A stretch of 64,000 nucleotides of DNA, taken from positions 62,001-126,000 of the forward strand of contig NZ_AP025730.1 in NCBI RefSeq assembly GCF_023734135.1. Direction: 5' to 3'. Made by a program: the position numbers and the translations under genes. Positions 1 through 8,896 of this stretch are shown here, piece by piece (within the stretch, counting starts at the first letter, position 1; every line of letters starts with the position of its first letter). The stretch is from Sphaerotilus microaerophilus. Its GTDB lineage: Bacteria; Pseudomonadota; Gammaproteobacteria; Burkholderiales; Burkholderiaceae_C. The notes below the pieces were generated by a model, which saw only the letters and a program-made list of their open reading frames with translations, did not search any database and was not told the DNA's origin.

Positions 1-435
1 ATGGGCGAGCACGACGAGAACATCCCCTTCGACCGCATGGCCGAGATCATCGGTGCACCGCTGGCCGCCAAGATCCGCGACGTGTCGATCCGCCTTTACC
101 AGACGGCCGCGAATTTCGCGCTGACCAAGGGCATCATCATCGCCGACACCAAGTTCGAGTTCGGCCTGGACGAGAACGGCGCGCTGACGCTGATGGACGA
201 GGTGCTGACGCCCGACTCCTCGCGCTACTGGCCGGTCGAGGGCTACGAGCCGGCGCGCACACGCGGCGAAAACCCGCCCAGCTACGACAAGCAGTTCGTG
301 CGCGACTGGCTGGAGGCCGTGCGCATCGACGGCCAGCCCTGGGGCAAGACCGCACCGGCACCGGCCCTGCCGGCCGAGGTGATCGCCCAGACCGCCGCGA
401 AGTACCGCGAGGCGCTCACCCGCCTGAAGACCTGA
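1..435 (+). CDS. purC: SAICAR synthetase (PurC), 3' part only
   Basis: Phosphoribosylaminoimidazole-succinocarboxamide synthase joins CAIR and aspartate using ATP in de novo purine synthesis in the cytoplasm. The first visible residues [10 protein letters not shown] belong to the middle of the family, so the gene begins before the window and the ATG at base 1 is not a true start. The signature around residues 50-77, [11 protein letters not shown] followed by [13 protein letters not shown], is the conserved C-terminal active-site region, and [10 protein letters not shown] follows as expected. The stop is TGA at 433-435. purE and purK lie 2.4 kb downstream on the same strand, so purine genes cluster here although a minus-strand gene interrupts them. 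Identification is secure. Confidence 0.95.
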   Translation: MGEHDENIPFDRMAEIIGAPLAAKIRDVSIRLYQTAANFALTKGIIIADTKFEFGLDENGALTLMDEVLTPDSSRYWPVEGYEPARTRGENPPSYDKQFVRDWLEAVRIDGQPWGKTAPAPALPAEVIAQTAAKYREALTRLKT

Positions 436-504
436 AGCCGCTGCTGCGGGACTCGCAGCAACGGCCCGGCCTGGAGGGAGGCCCGCGATGGAAGACCTGC
501 CGAG

Positions 505-1713
505 ATGAACACGCCCGCCGAGGCGTCCGCCGCCAGCCCCAACGACCGACTGCTGCGCACGCTGGACGTGGCGATCCATCAGGGGCGCATCCCCCGCGAG
601 CTCCCCTTCCTGCGCGCCGAGCGCTCGGTGGTGCTCGCCCGCCTGGGTGAACTGGACCTGGCCCGCAAGGAGGTTGCCGCGCTGCGCGCGATCCCCCAGG
701 CCGACGGCAACGGCGTGCTGCATGCCTGGCTGTGGCTGGCCGAGGGGCTGATCGACTTCCACGAGAACTTTGGCGCCCGGGCGCGCGATCGCGTCCACCG
801 CTCGCTGGCGCTGGCGCGCTCGGTCCGGGCCCCGCGCATCCAGGCGCTGGCGGCGGCCTGGCTGGCGCACCTGGACTTTCGCGCCCAGGATGACGCCTCC
901 GCGGTCGAACATGCCCGGCTGGCGCTGCTGCTCGCCAGCCCGGATCACCACAGCGCCCGCTCGCGGGCCTGCATCCTGCTGGCAGGCATCTACCAGTTCG
1001 CCGGGCGCGAGGACCTCGCCCTGCCCTGGTACAACCAGGTGCGCATCCATGCCACCAAGGAGGGCGACAGCGCCTCGCTCACCTCGATCGCCTACAACAT
1101 GGCGGCCCTGCGGGTCATCGCGGTGCGGCTGACGGCGCTGTTCGGCGAGCACGACAACCTGGCGGCGCGCCGGGCCCGGCTGGGCACCGAGTCCTCGATG
1201 TTCCTGGACCAGAGCGTGCGCAACCGGGCGCTCAACCACCACTCGCCCATGCAGCAGGCGCAGATCTTGGTGGTGCACCACGAATTCGCCGCCGCCCTGG
1301 CGCTCTACGACAAGCACCTGGCCGATGCGATGGTGCAGGGCCTGGGCAGCTCGCAATGCCTGTTCGAGGCCGATCGCGCCTGGTGCCTGCTGGAGCTGGG
1401 CCGCAGCGACGAGGCCCTGGCCGCGGCGCGCACCGCCGACTCCGCCTTCATCGGCGCCACCGAACTGGAAGAGCAGACCGTTGCCCACGGCGTGCTGGCC
1501 CAGGTCTACAGCCGCCTGGGCCTGGCCGAACAGGGCAACCGGCACGAGCAGGATGCCACCGCCACCTACCGGCAGCTGCGCGAGCGCTGGGCCCGGCTGC
1601 TGGCGCTGTGCGCCGCCGCGCAGCTGGAAACCATCCCGGGGGCCCTGGCGCGCGGCGCCACCGGCCCGGCGTCGGCACCGACCCAGGCGCGCCAGTCCGC
1701 GGCGCCGCGCTGA
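505..1713 (+). CDS. Helical-repeat (TPR-like) protein of unknown function
   Basis: A 402-residue soluble protein without signal peptide or membrane segment. It is built of paired amphipathic helices rich in Ala and Leu, with TPR-like units such as ARARDRVHRSLALARS near residues 87-102 and DEALAAARTADSAF near 307-320, so it probably acts as a scaffold or regulator. No catalytic motif is visible. The last 25 residues are low-complexity Ala/Pro/Thr. It starts 70 bases after purC in the same direction and may be co-transcribed with it. I do not recognise a specific family and assign no function. Confidence 0.75.
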   Translation: MNTPAEASAASPNDRLLRTLDVAIHQGRIPRELPFLRAERSVVLARLGELDLARKEVAALRAIPQADGNGVLHAWLWLAEGLIDFHENFGARARDRVHRSLALARSVRAPRIQALAAAWLAHLDFRAQDDASAVEHARLALLLASPDHHSARSRACILLAGIYQFAGREDLALPWYNQVRIHATKEGDSASLTSIAYNMAALRVIAVRLTALFGEHDNLAARRARLGTESSMFLDQSVRNRALNHHSPMQQAQILVVHHEFAAALALYDKHLADAMVQGLGSSQCLFEADRAWCLLELGRSDEALAAARTADSAFIGATELEEQTVAHGVLAQVYSRLGLAEQGNRHEQDATATYRQLRERWARLLALCAAAQLETIPGALARGATGPASAPTQARQSAAPR

Positions 1714-1772
1714 CCCGCCCATTCAGCAGGCCGGTGCGGCCCGCGCCCGGGTGCAGGATCAGCGCAGCAGGA

Positions 1773-2714
1773 TCAGAACAGCACCATGCTGAGCTTGCGG
1801 CGGTACTGGTCGATCACCGGGTCGGCCGGCTGCACCGCTGCCTTGCCCGTCAGCTCCAGGGCGCCCTTGGCCTGCGCCGCCTCGGCCTTGGGGACCGGCT
1901 TGGTCATCAGCTCCAGGATGGCGACGTAGGTCTTGCGTGCGCTCTCGTCGGCCCAGGCCTTGTCGCGCATCAGGATCTCCAGCAGCTCGTCCATCGCCGC
2001 GGTGAAGTCCTGCCGCGCCATCAGCAGCAGCGCCCGTTCGTAGCGCGCCGCGAAGTCGCGCCGGTTGGCCGCGATCGCGGCATCCAGCTGCGCCAGCGGC
2101 GGGGCCACCGCCGCCCGCTCGCAGGCGGTCAGCCAGGTGCCCAGGGCGCTCAGGCGCGCGTCCGGCAGCACCTGGGCGGCCACCGGGTCGTAGGCCCGGC
2201 GTGCCTCGGCAAGGTGGCCGCTTTGCAGCAGCAGCTTGAGGTAGTCGGCCCGCGCGGCGTTGTTGGCCGGGTCGATCGCCACCGCCTCGGCCAGCTTGGC
2301 CAGCGCGGCGTCGGCATCGCCCTCCTGCACCAGCGCCTGGGCCTCGTCGGCATCGGCCGCGGCCTCCATGGCCGCCTCGCTGGGCACGTGCTTGTCGAGG
2401 AACTCGCGGATCTGGGCCTCCGGGATCGCGCCGACGAAGCCGTCCACCGGCTGCCCCTGCGCGAACATCACGCAGAACGGGATCGAGCGCACGCCAAACA
2501 TCTGGCTGAGCTGGCCGGCGATCTCGGGCACCTCGTCGCTGTTGAGCTTGGCGAGCACGAAGCGCCCGGCGTACTCGGTCTCCAGCTTTTCCAGCGCCGG
2601 GCCCAGCTGGCGGCAGGGGCCGCACCAGGGCGCCCAGATGTCGAGCAGCACGGGCTGCTGCAGCGACGCCTGGATCAGCTCGGATTCAAAATTCTGCAGG
2701 GTGATATCGATCAT
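1773..2714 (-). CDS. cnoX: Thioredoxin-TPR co-chaperone, CnoX (YbbN) type
   Basis: A 313-residue protein with an N-terminal thioredoxin domain (about 1-110) and C-terminal TPR-like helices (about 125-290), the architecture of CnoX/YbbN, a chaperedoxin that protects substrates and delivers them to GroEL. The active site reads W-C-G-P-C with cysteines 31 and 34, so it should be redox active; E. coli CnoX lacks the first cysteine. I chose the start at 2714 because MIDITLQNF is the usual family beginning and AGGTG lies six bases before it. A longer frame to 2792 adds 26 residues with no family match. It is divergent from purE across 113 bases. Confidence 0.88.
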   Translation of the reverse strand: MIDITLQNFESELIQASLQQPVLLDIWAPWCGPCRQLGPALEKLETEYAGRFVLAKLNSDEVPEIAGQLSQMFGVRSIPFCVMFAQGQPVDGFVGAIPEAQIREFLDKHVPSEAAMEAAADADEAQALVQEGDADAALAKLAEAVAIDPANNAARADYLKLLLQSGHLAEARRAYDPVAAQVLPDARLSALGTWLTACERAAVAPPLAQLDAAIAANRRDFAARYERALLLMARQDFTAAMDELLEILMRDKAWADESARKTYVAILELMTKPVPKAEAAQAKGALELTGKAAVQPADPVIDQYRRKLSMVLF

Positions 2715-2827
2715 CGGGGCACCTATCAGCCACCCGACGTCGGGGCGAAAGGCCGTGAAACAAGCCCTCCATGCCCCCTTGACGCGGGCCACCTAAAATC
2801 GCGGTCTTTTCCGCACCGGAGCCTGCC

Positions 2828-3322
2828 TTGAACAGCGCCAAGCCCCTCGTCGGTCTCGTCATGGGATCCAGCAGCGATTGGGACACCATGAAGAACGCCG
2901 CCGAGATTCTCGCCGACTTCGGGGTGCCCTTCGAGGCGCGCGTCGTCTCGGCACACCGCATGCCCGACGACATGTTCGCCTACGCCGAAGCGGCCCGCCC
3001 GCGCGGCCTGCAGGCCATCATCGCCGGCGCCGGCGGCGCGGCCCACCTGCCGGGCATGCTGGCGGCCAAGACGCCCGTGCCCGTGCTGGGCGTGCCGGTG
3101 GCGAGCCGGCACCTGCAGGGCGTCGACTCGCTGCACTCCATCGTGCAGATGCCCAAGGGCGTGCCGGTGGCCACCTTCGCGATCGGCGTGGCCGGTGCGG
3201 CCAACGCGGCGCTGTTCGCGGTGGCCCTGCTGGCCAACCACGACGCCGACCTGGCCGCCAGGCTCGACGCCTTCCGCGCCCGCCAGACCGAGGCCGCCCG
3301 TGCCATGACGCTGGACAGCTGA
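2828..3322 (+). CDS. purE: N5-carboxyaminoimidazole ribonucleotide mutase
   Basis: PurE class I converts N5-CAIR to CAIR in purine synthesis, working after PurK. The 164 residues contain [14 protein letters not shown] near the N terminus, [10 protein letters not shown] and the glycine-rich [12 protein letters not shown], all hallmarks of PurE. The start is TTG at 2828, with GGAG six bases upstream; the next ATG (2862) would cut into the conserved first strand, so TTG is favoured. A TAAAAT -10-like box sits at 2794-2799 but the TTGACG before it is only nine bases away, so no standard promoter can be drawn. purK follows after four bases, indicating an operon. Confidence 0.95.
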   Translation: MNSAKPLVGLVMGSSSDWDTMKNAAEILADFGVPFEARVVSAHRMPDDMFAYAEAARPRGLQAIIAGAGGAAHLPGMLAAKTPVPVLGVPVASRHLQGVDSLHSIVQMPKGVPVATFAIGVAGAANAALFAVALLANHDADLAARLDAFRARQTEAARAMTLDS

Positions 3323-3326
3323 CGCG

Positions 3327-4541
3327 ATGGCCGACCGCATCCAGATCCGTCACGCCACGCCCCTGCTGCCGGGCGAGCGCTCCGCCACCGACCCGAGCCG
3401 CGCCGTCACGCTGGGCGTGATGGGCGGGGGCCAGCTCGGCCGCATGTTCGTGCACGCCGCGCAGGCACTGGGCTACCGCACCGCGGTGCTCGACCCGGAC
3501 GCCACCAGCCCGGCCGGCCTGGTGTCCCACGCGCACGTGCACACCGCCTACCTCGACGCCGACGGCCTGGCCCGGCTGGCCGACGCCGTCGATGCCATCA
3601 CCACCGAGTTCGAGAACGTGCCGGCCGAGGCCCTGCGCCGGCTGGCCGAGCGCCGCCCGGTCGCCCCGGGTGGTGACGCCGTGGCGGTCTGCCAGGACCG
3701 TGCCGCCGAAAAGGCGCACTTCACCGCCAGCGGCGTGCCCTGCGCGCCCTATGCGCTGATCGAGACCGAAGCCCAGCTTGCTGCCGTGCCTGACGCGCTG
3801 CTGCCCGGCATCCTCAAGACCGCCCGCCTCGGCTACGACGGCAAGGGCCAGGTGCGCGTGGCCGACCGCGCCGCGCTGGCCGCTGCCTGGGCCGAACTCG
3901 GCCGTGTGCCCTGCGTGCTGGAGCAGCGCCTGGCGCTGGCTGCCGAGGTCAGTGTGATCGTCGCGCGGGGGGCTGACGGCACGGTGGTGCACTTCCCGCC
4001 ACAGGGCAACCTGCACCGCGACGGCATCCTGGCCGTCACCACGGTGCCCGCGCCCGACGTTTCGCCGGCGCAGGCCGCCGAGGCCACCGCCTGTGCCGGG
4101 CGCATCGCCGCCAGCCTGGGCTATGTCGGGGTGCTCTGCGTCGAGTTCTTCGTGCTGGCCGATGGCGCCCTGGTGGCCAACGAGATGGCGCCGCGCCCGC
4201 ACAACTCCGGCCACTACAGCATTGACGCCTGCGACGCTTCGCAGTTCGAGCTGCAGGTGCGAGCGATGGCCGGCCTGCCGCTGGTCGCGCCGCGGCTGCA
4301 CTCGCCCTGCGTGATGCTCAACCTGCTCGGCGACCTGTGGTTCGATGCGGTCGGCCGCGAGCGCACGCCCGACTGGGCCGGCGTGCTGGCCCTGCCTGGC
4401 GCCCACCTGCACCTGTACGGCAAGGCCGAGGCGCGGCGCGGCCGCAAGATGGGCCACCTGACGATCACCGCTGCAAGCGCCGAAGCCGCCCGTGCCACCG
4501 CGCTGCAGGCCGCCGCGCAGCTGGGCATCTCGGCGTTCTGA
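3327..4541 (+). CDS. purK: N5-carboxyaminoimidazole ribonucleotide synthase
   Basis: PurK is an ATP-grasp enzyme that carboxylates AIR with bicarbonate to give N5-CAIR, the substrate of PurE encoded just upstream. The 404-residue product has a short extra N terminus of about 28 residues before the family start LGVMGGGQLGRMF. Other marks are TEFENVPAE, KTARLGYDGKGQ (ATP-grasp), EQRLALAAEVSV, EFFVLADG and NEMAPRPHNSGHYSIDAC. It begins four bases after purE and the threonylcarbamoyl-AMP synthase gene starts 20 bases after its stop. Ordinary and complete. Confidence 0.95.
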   Translation: MADRIQIRHATPLLPGERSATDPSRAVTLGVMGGGQLGRMFVHAAQALGYRTAVLDPDATSPAGLVSHAHVHTAYLDADGLARLADAVDAITTEFENVPAEALRRLAERRPVAPGGDAVAVCQDRAAEKAHFTASGVPCAPYALIETEAQLAAVPDALLPGILKTARLGYDGKGQVRVADRAALAAAWAELGRVPCVLEQRLALAAEVSVIVARGADGTVVHFPPQGNLHRDGILAVTTVPAPDVSPAQAAEATACAGRIAASLGYVGVLCVEFFVLADGALVANEMAPRPHNSGHYSIDACDASQFELQVRAMAGLPLVAPRLHSPCVMLNLLGDLWFDAVGRERTPDWAGVLALPGAHLHLYGKAEARRGRKMGHLTITAASAEAARATALQAAAQLGISAF

Positions 4542-4561
4542 CGCGCCACCTGGGTGAACCC

Positions 4562-5629
4562 ATGCCGCAACTGCTGAGCGCCCGCACCGAGCCCGACCTG
4601 CTGGCCGCCCTGCCTGCCGCCGTGCAGGCGCTTGCCGCCGGACGGCTGGTCGCCTTCCCGACCGAGACGGTCTACGGCCTGGGCGCCCGTGCCGACGATG
4701 CGGCTGCGGTGGCTGGCATCTTCACCGCCAAGGGCCGGCCCAGCGACCACCCGCTGATCGTGCACGTGGCCGATGCCGCGGGCGCCGAGGCCTTCGCGGC
4801 CGAGCTGCCGCCCGTGGCGAGTCGCCTGATGGCGGCCTTCTGGCCCGGGCCGTTGACGGTGATCGTGCCGCGTCGGCCTGACGTGGCGGCAGCGGCGGCT
4901 GGCGGCCAGGCGTCGGTTGGCCTGCGCTGCCCGGACCACCCGGTGGCCCAGGCCCTGCTGCGGGCTGCGGCCGCAGCCGGCGTGCCCGGTGTGGCAGCGC
5001 CGAGCGCCAACCGCTTCGGCCAGGTCAGCCCGACGCGGGCTGAGCACGTCATGAGCGAGTTTCCTGCGTTGCCCGACCTGCTCGTGCTGGACGGCGGCCC
5101 CTGCGCGGTGGGCATCGAATCCGCCATCGTGGACTGCAGCCGCGGCCGCCCGGTGCTGCTGCGCCCGGGTGGGCTGACGGCCGCCGCCATCGCCGCCGCT
5201 GCGGGCGAACCGCTGGGCGAGCGCGGTGACGACGCGCCGCGCGCCTCCGGGACGCTCGAAGCGCATTACGCGCCACGCGCCAAGCTGCGCCTGATGGACC
5301 GGCAGGCCCTGCGCGCCGGCCTGCAGGTGCTGCTGCCCGGCCTGCAGGGCAGCGCGTCGGCCGCCTCGGCCGGGCCAGCGCTGGCGGTATATTGTCACGA
5401 TGAGTTACCAGACGACCTGCAGCGCTCACTCGCCTCGCCCGCGCTGCGGGGATGCGTGAGGCTGCGCCGCATGCCCACCGATGCTGCGGCCGCCGCGCAA
5501 GAACTGTTTGCGGCGCTGCGCGAATTCGATGACGGCGGCGCCCCGCTGATCTGGGTGGAAGCACCGCCGGCCGACCCGGCCTGGGACGGTGTGCGCGACC
5601 GCCTGCAGCGGGCCGCAGCCGCCGCCTGA
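4562..5629 (+). CDS. sua5: L-threonylcarbamoyladenylate synthase, Sua5 type
   Basis: Makes threonylcarbamoyl-AMP from threonine, bicarbonate and ATP for the t6A modification of ANN-decoding tRNAs. The YrdC domain occupies about residues 1-210, with FPTETVYGLGARA, KGRPSDHPLIVH and APSANRFGQVSPT. After the linker ASGTLEAHYAPRA there is a C-terminal Sua5 domain, so this is the long Sua5 form (355 residues) rather than the short TsaC. I took ATG 4562 because the frame upstream lies inside purK. tsaB, another t6A gene, is 4.3 kb downstream. The gene is probably in the purE-purK transcript. Confidence 0.93.
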   Translation: MPQLLSARTEPDLLAALPAAVQALAAGRLVAFPTETVYGLGARADDAAAVAGIFTAKGRPSDHPLIVHVADAAGAEAFAAELPPVASRLMAAFWPGPLTVIVPRRPDVAAAAAGGQASVGLRCPDHPVAQALLRAAAAAGVPGVAAPSANRFGQVSPTRAEHVMSEFPALPDLLVLDGGPCAVGIESAIVDCSRGRPVLLRPGGLTAAAIAAAAGEPLGERGDDAPRASGTLEAHYAPRAKLRLMDRQALRAGLQVLLPGLQGSASAASAGPALAVYCHDELPDDLQRSLASPALRGCVRLRRMPTDAAAAAQELFAALREFDDGGAPLIWVEAPPADPAWDGVRDRLQRAAAAA

Positions 5630-5740
5630 GGCTGGCGCCCCGATCCTGCCCTGTCATCCCTTGTCACCGGCCCTGTGCCGCTCCCGCCCCTCCCCCGAAC
5701 GGCCCGGCCATCACCGGACCGGCCGCAGACTGGATTGCCG

Positions 5741-6829
5741 ATGAAGCTGAAGACCACCGCCCTGACCCGCGCCGCCCGCACCCTGGGAGCCACGCTGGCC
5801 GTGGCCGCGACCCTGGGCCTGGCCGCCTGCGGGGGCAGCACCTCGCGCGTCGAGAACTTCGCGCCGACCCGCATGGTCGTCTTCGGTGACGAGCTGAGCG
5901 CACTCGGCGCTGGCTTGGCCAGCGAGCCCCTGGGCAGCAAGTACGGCCACAACGCCGTCGACACCACCACCGGCGCCCTGGTGTGCGGCAGCTCCCCGCT
6001 GTGGGTGCAGTCCGTGGCCGCCAGCTTCGGCCTGACCTTCGCCGAGTGCGGTGGAACAGCCGGGAGTGCCAACGCGGTGATGAAGGCGGCCTATGGCGCC
6101 CGGGTCAGCCAAGTGGCAGCGCAGTTTGCCGCGTTCAACGCCACCGATGTGCTCAACCCGACCACGCTGGTCACGGTGATGGCAGGCATGCACGATGTGC
6201 TGGATGCGTACAGCGCCTACGACCTCGGCAGCCTCAGCCGCGACCAGGCGCTCGCCCAGGCGAGCGATGCGGGGACGACGCTGGGCAACCTGGTCAACCG
6301 CATGGCCAACAATGGCGCAGGTGGGCGGATCGTCTACGCCACGATGCCGGACCTGGGCCTGTCGCCCTACGCCATCGCGGAAAAGGCGGCCCACACCGAC
6401 ATCGACCGCCAGCAGCTGCTCACCGACCTGAGTGCGCGCTTCAACGAACGCCTGCGCCTGACCGTCATCAATGACGGGCGCTACGTCGGCCTGGTCACGG
6501 CGGACGAGTTGCTGCAGTTCATGGCCAAGAACCCGGGCACCTACGGCTTCACCGACTGGACCAGCGCGGCCTGCGTCACCACCAAGGTCCAGTTCGACGG
6601 CAGCGCGGACAGCGACCTGGCGGGCATCTACAGCGCGCCGTTCAACACCATCTACCCCAACGAGAGCGACGAGCGCCGCGTCATCGGCTGCAGCAACCTG
6701 ACCCTGGCCAGCGGCGCCGCCGCCAGCAACACGACCTACCTCTGGGCCGATGGCCGCCGCCCCGGTGCGGCCTGGCAGGCCCAGCTGGGCTCGTCGGCCA
6801 TCTCGCGGGCACGCACCAACCCGTTCTGA
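5741..6829 (+). CDS. SGNH/GDSL-fold lipoprotein lacking the catalytic residues
   Basis: A 362-residue predicted lipoprotein: the signal peptide ends in L-A-A-C with Cys30. The rest follows the bacterial GDSL esterase layout, with a block I strand VVFGDELSALG, AYGARVSQVAAQ, VTVMAGMHDVL, IVYATMPDLGLSPYA, NPGTYGFTDW and the C-terminal YLWADGRRP. Every catalytic position seems replaced: the block I serine (GDS) is Glu51, the block III asparagine (GxND) is His151 and the block V histidine (DGxHP) is Arg340. The frame is intact, so this looks like a pseudoenzyme or binding protein anchored to a membrane. Start at 5741 is set by the signal peptide. An active enzyme with a different triad is less likely. 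Confidence 0.8.
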   Translation: MKLKTTALTRAARTLGATLAVAATLGLAACGGSTSRVENFAPTRMVVFGDELSALGAGLASEPLGSKYGHNAVDTTTGALVCGSSPLWVQSVAASFGLTFAECGGTAGSANAVMKAAYGARVSQVAAQFAAFNATDVLNPTTLVTVMAGMHDVLDAYSAYDLGSLSRDQALAQASDAGTTLGNLVNRMANNGAGGRIVYATMPDLGLSPYAIAEKAAHTDIDRQQLLTDLSARFNERLRLTVINDGRYVGLVTADELLQFMAKNPGTYGFTDWTSAACVTTKVQFDGSADSDLAGIYSAPFNTIYPNESDERRVIGCSNLTLASGAAASNTTYLWADGRRPGAAWQAQLGSSAISRARTNPF

Positions 6830-6865
6830 CCCGCAGCGTCGGCTCCCGCTGCCGGTAGCCTGCGC

Positions 6866-7201
6866 TCAGCCGCGGATGGCCACCGGCGCCTGCCCGAACC
6901 TCAGCTTCATCGTCAGGATCGTGGCGGCCAGCGCCAGCGTGACCAGGTTGGCGATGATCACCGGCCAGGCGCCCAGGATCACACCGTAGACCAGCCACAG
7001 CGCCACGCCGAGGGTGAAGACGCTATACATCGTCAGCGAAATGCCGCTGACGTCGCGGGTGCGCAGCGTGTGCCAGGCCTGCGGCACGAAGGACAGCGTG
7101 GTCAGGCAGGCAGCGATGATGCCGATCGCGTCACGCAGCGCGGACAGGGTCTGCGGGTCGGCCAGGCCAGAAAGGGCCACGGTGGAAGTGATCTCGTTCA
7201 T
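6866..7201 (-). CDS. SemiSWEET (MtN3/PQ-loop) sugar transporter
   Basis: A 111-residue membrane protein with three predicted helices (about 25-43, 55-75 and 78-98), the size of a SemiSWEET that dimerises to form a sugar uniporter. The PQ motif is present in LSFVPQAWHTLRTRDVSG, followed by S-L-T-M-Y-S in the second helix. Its ATG overlaps the dacB stop as ATGA, so translation is probably coupled to dacB. The pairing with a peptidoglycan carboxypeptidase may be incidental. The substrate cannot be read from sequence. Confidence 0.88.
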   Translation of the reverse strand: MNEITSTVALSGLADPQTLSALRDAIGIIAACLTTLSFVPQAWHTLRTRDVSGISLTMYSVFTLGVALWLVYGVILGAWPVIIANLVTLALAATILTMKLRFGQAPVAIRG

Positions 7202-8670
7202 GGGGCGTTGAGTTCCTTGTCGTCGAGCACCCATTGCACGACGGCATCGAGGGCGGCGCGCGCCTCGCGCTGCGCCGCCAGGGGATGGTTGATGAAGGCG
7301 ACCACGACGACGCGGCGCCCGCTGGGCAGGTGGATCCAGCCGGCCAGCGCCGCCACGTTGGCGAGCGAGCCGGTCTTGAAATGGGCCCGCCCGCTGGCGG
7401 CCACGGCGCGGCGTGCGGTGCCGTCCACGCCGGCCACCGGCAGCGAGGCCAGCAGCTCGGGCATCCAGGGCTGGGCCCAGGACCATTGCATCACCCGCGC
7501 CAGGCAATGCGCGGTGATGCGCTCCTCGCGCGAGCGGCCGGAGCCGTTGTCCAGCACGATCTCGCCAGGTGCGCAACCGGGGCCCTGCAGCAGGGTCTCC
7601 AGCGCCGCGGCCCGGGCCGGCTCGAAGCGCGCCGGCAGCACCGGGCTCAGCGCCAGCAGGGTGTGCTGGGCCACCATGTTGTTGCTGAACTTGTTCATGT
7701 CGCGCAGCGCCTCGGCCAGCGACGGGGAGGCGAACTCGAAGGCCGGCGCCAGCCCGGCGGGCACCCGGCCCTCGCGCACCGCGCCACGCAGGCGGCCGCC
7801 GACGCCGCGCCAGGCCGCATCGATCAGGCGCGCGTCGTAGCTGCCCGGGTCCTGGTAGGCGATCGGCCAAGTCTTTTCGCCACAGGCGGCGGGGTAACTG
7901 CCGCCCAGCTTCAGGCGCCGGGCCTGGCTGAAGTCCGCCGCCAGAGCGGCGCGCCACTCGCCGCAGGGGTGGCGGTCCAGCGGTACGCTGGCCGGCAGCT
8001 CGACCCCTGTGAGCACCGGCTCGGCGCTCACCCAGGCCAGGCCGCGCGCCGCATCCGGCCGAAACGACAGCGTGAAGCTCTTCTGGTTGAGCATCAGCGC
8101 GTCGGGCAGCACGTTGTAGGGCCGGTAGGGCTCGCCATCGAAGGCGCCGGGGTCGCCCGGCGGCAGGGCGAAGTGGCTGCGGTCCAGCAGGATGTCGCCA
8201 CGGATCTCCTGCACGCCCAGTTGCCGCACGCGCTGCAGCAGCAGCCACAGCCGCTCGGTCACCAGGCGCGGGTCGCCGCGCCCCTGCAGGATCAGCGAGC
8301 CCTCCAGCACGCCGCGCTGCACCGGGCCGTCGAAGTAGACCCCCGTGTTCCACTGCCACGACGGCCCAAGCCGCTGCAGCGCCACGGCCGAGGTGACCAG
8401 CTTCATCACCGAGGCGGGGTGGGCCAGCCGTTCGGCCTGGTGGGCCAGGCGCGGCGTGTCGGTACCCACCGGGGCGACCCACAGGGACAGGCTGTCGGCA
8501 TCGATCTGCGCGCGGGCCAGTGCGGCACGCACCGGCTCGGGCACCACGGCATGCGCAGCCGCCCAACCGGCCAGCAGGCTCAGGGCAAGCAGCCACCGGC
8601 CCAGGCCGAACGGAATGGCCCGCAACAGCAGCTTGGAGGCACAGGACATCAGGATCGACAACGACGACAA
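7198..8670 (-). CDS. dacB: D-alanyl-D-alanine carboxypeptidase/endopeptidase (PBP4 class)
   Basis: A 490-residue peptidase S13 family protein that trims or cleaves peptidoglycan cross-links in the periplasm. The N terminus carries a signal peptide with hydrophobic core WLLALSLLAGWAAAHA. The three penicillin-binding motifs are visible: S-V-M-K with Ser87 as nucleophile, S-N-N in DMNKFSNNMVAQ, and K-T-G in HFKTGSLANV. The large insertion typical of PBP4 lies between the first two motifs. ATG 8670 and ATG 8649 are both possible starts; both keep the signal peptide. The semiSWEET gene overlaps the end by four bases. A 226-base divergent region separates it from tsaB. Confidence 0.92.
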   Translation of the reverse strand: MSSLSILMSCASKLLLRAIPFGLGRWLLALSLLAGWAAAHAVVPEPVRAALARAQIDADSLSLWVAPVGTDTPRLAHQAERLAHPASVMKLVTSAVALQRLGPSWQWNTGVYFDGPVQRGVLEGSLILQGRGDPRLVTERLWLLLQRVRQLGVQEIRGDILLDRSHFALPPGDPGAFDGEPYRPYNVLPDALMLNQKSFTLSFRPDAARGLAWVSAEPVLTGVELPASVPLDRHPCGEWRAALAADFSQARRLKLGGSYPAACGEKTWPIAYQDPGSYDARLIDAAWRGVGGRLRGAVREGRVPAGLAPAFEFASPSLAEALRDMNKFSNNMVAQHTLLALSPVLPARFEPARAAALETLLQGPGCAPGEIVLDNGSGRSREERITAHCLARVMQWSWAQPWMPELLASLPVAGVDGTARRAVAASGRAHFKTGSLANVAALAGWIHLPSGRRVVVVAFINHPLAAQREARAALDAVVQWVLDDKELNAP

Positions 8671-8896
8671 GGCAGGGGGAGGCGCAGCTCAGAGGGGATG
8701 GCCGGGACGCAGGCCAAGCCTGGACGCCATTTTCGCTGCACTGCAGCATGATACGCAGCCCGGCCTGCCCTGTGTGCAGGCCGGCCCTCTGCGCAGGGGA
8801 GGGCGCCAAGCGTGCGGGAGACGGCGCGTGCGATGTGCCACAGCCCGTGGCCACGGCCGCCACCGCTACACTGCCGGGCTGATCCCGCGCCTGCCC

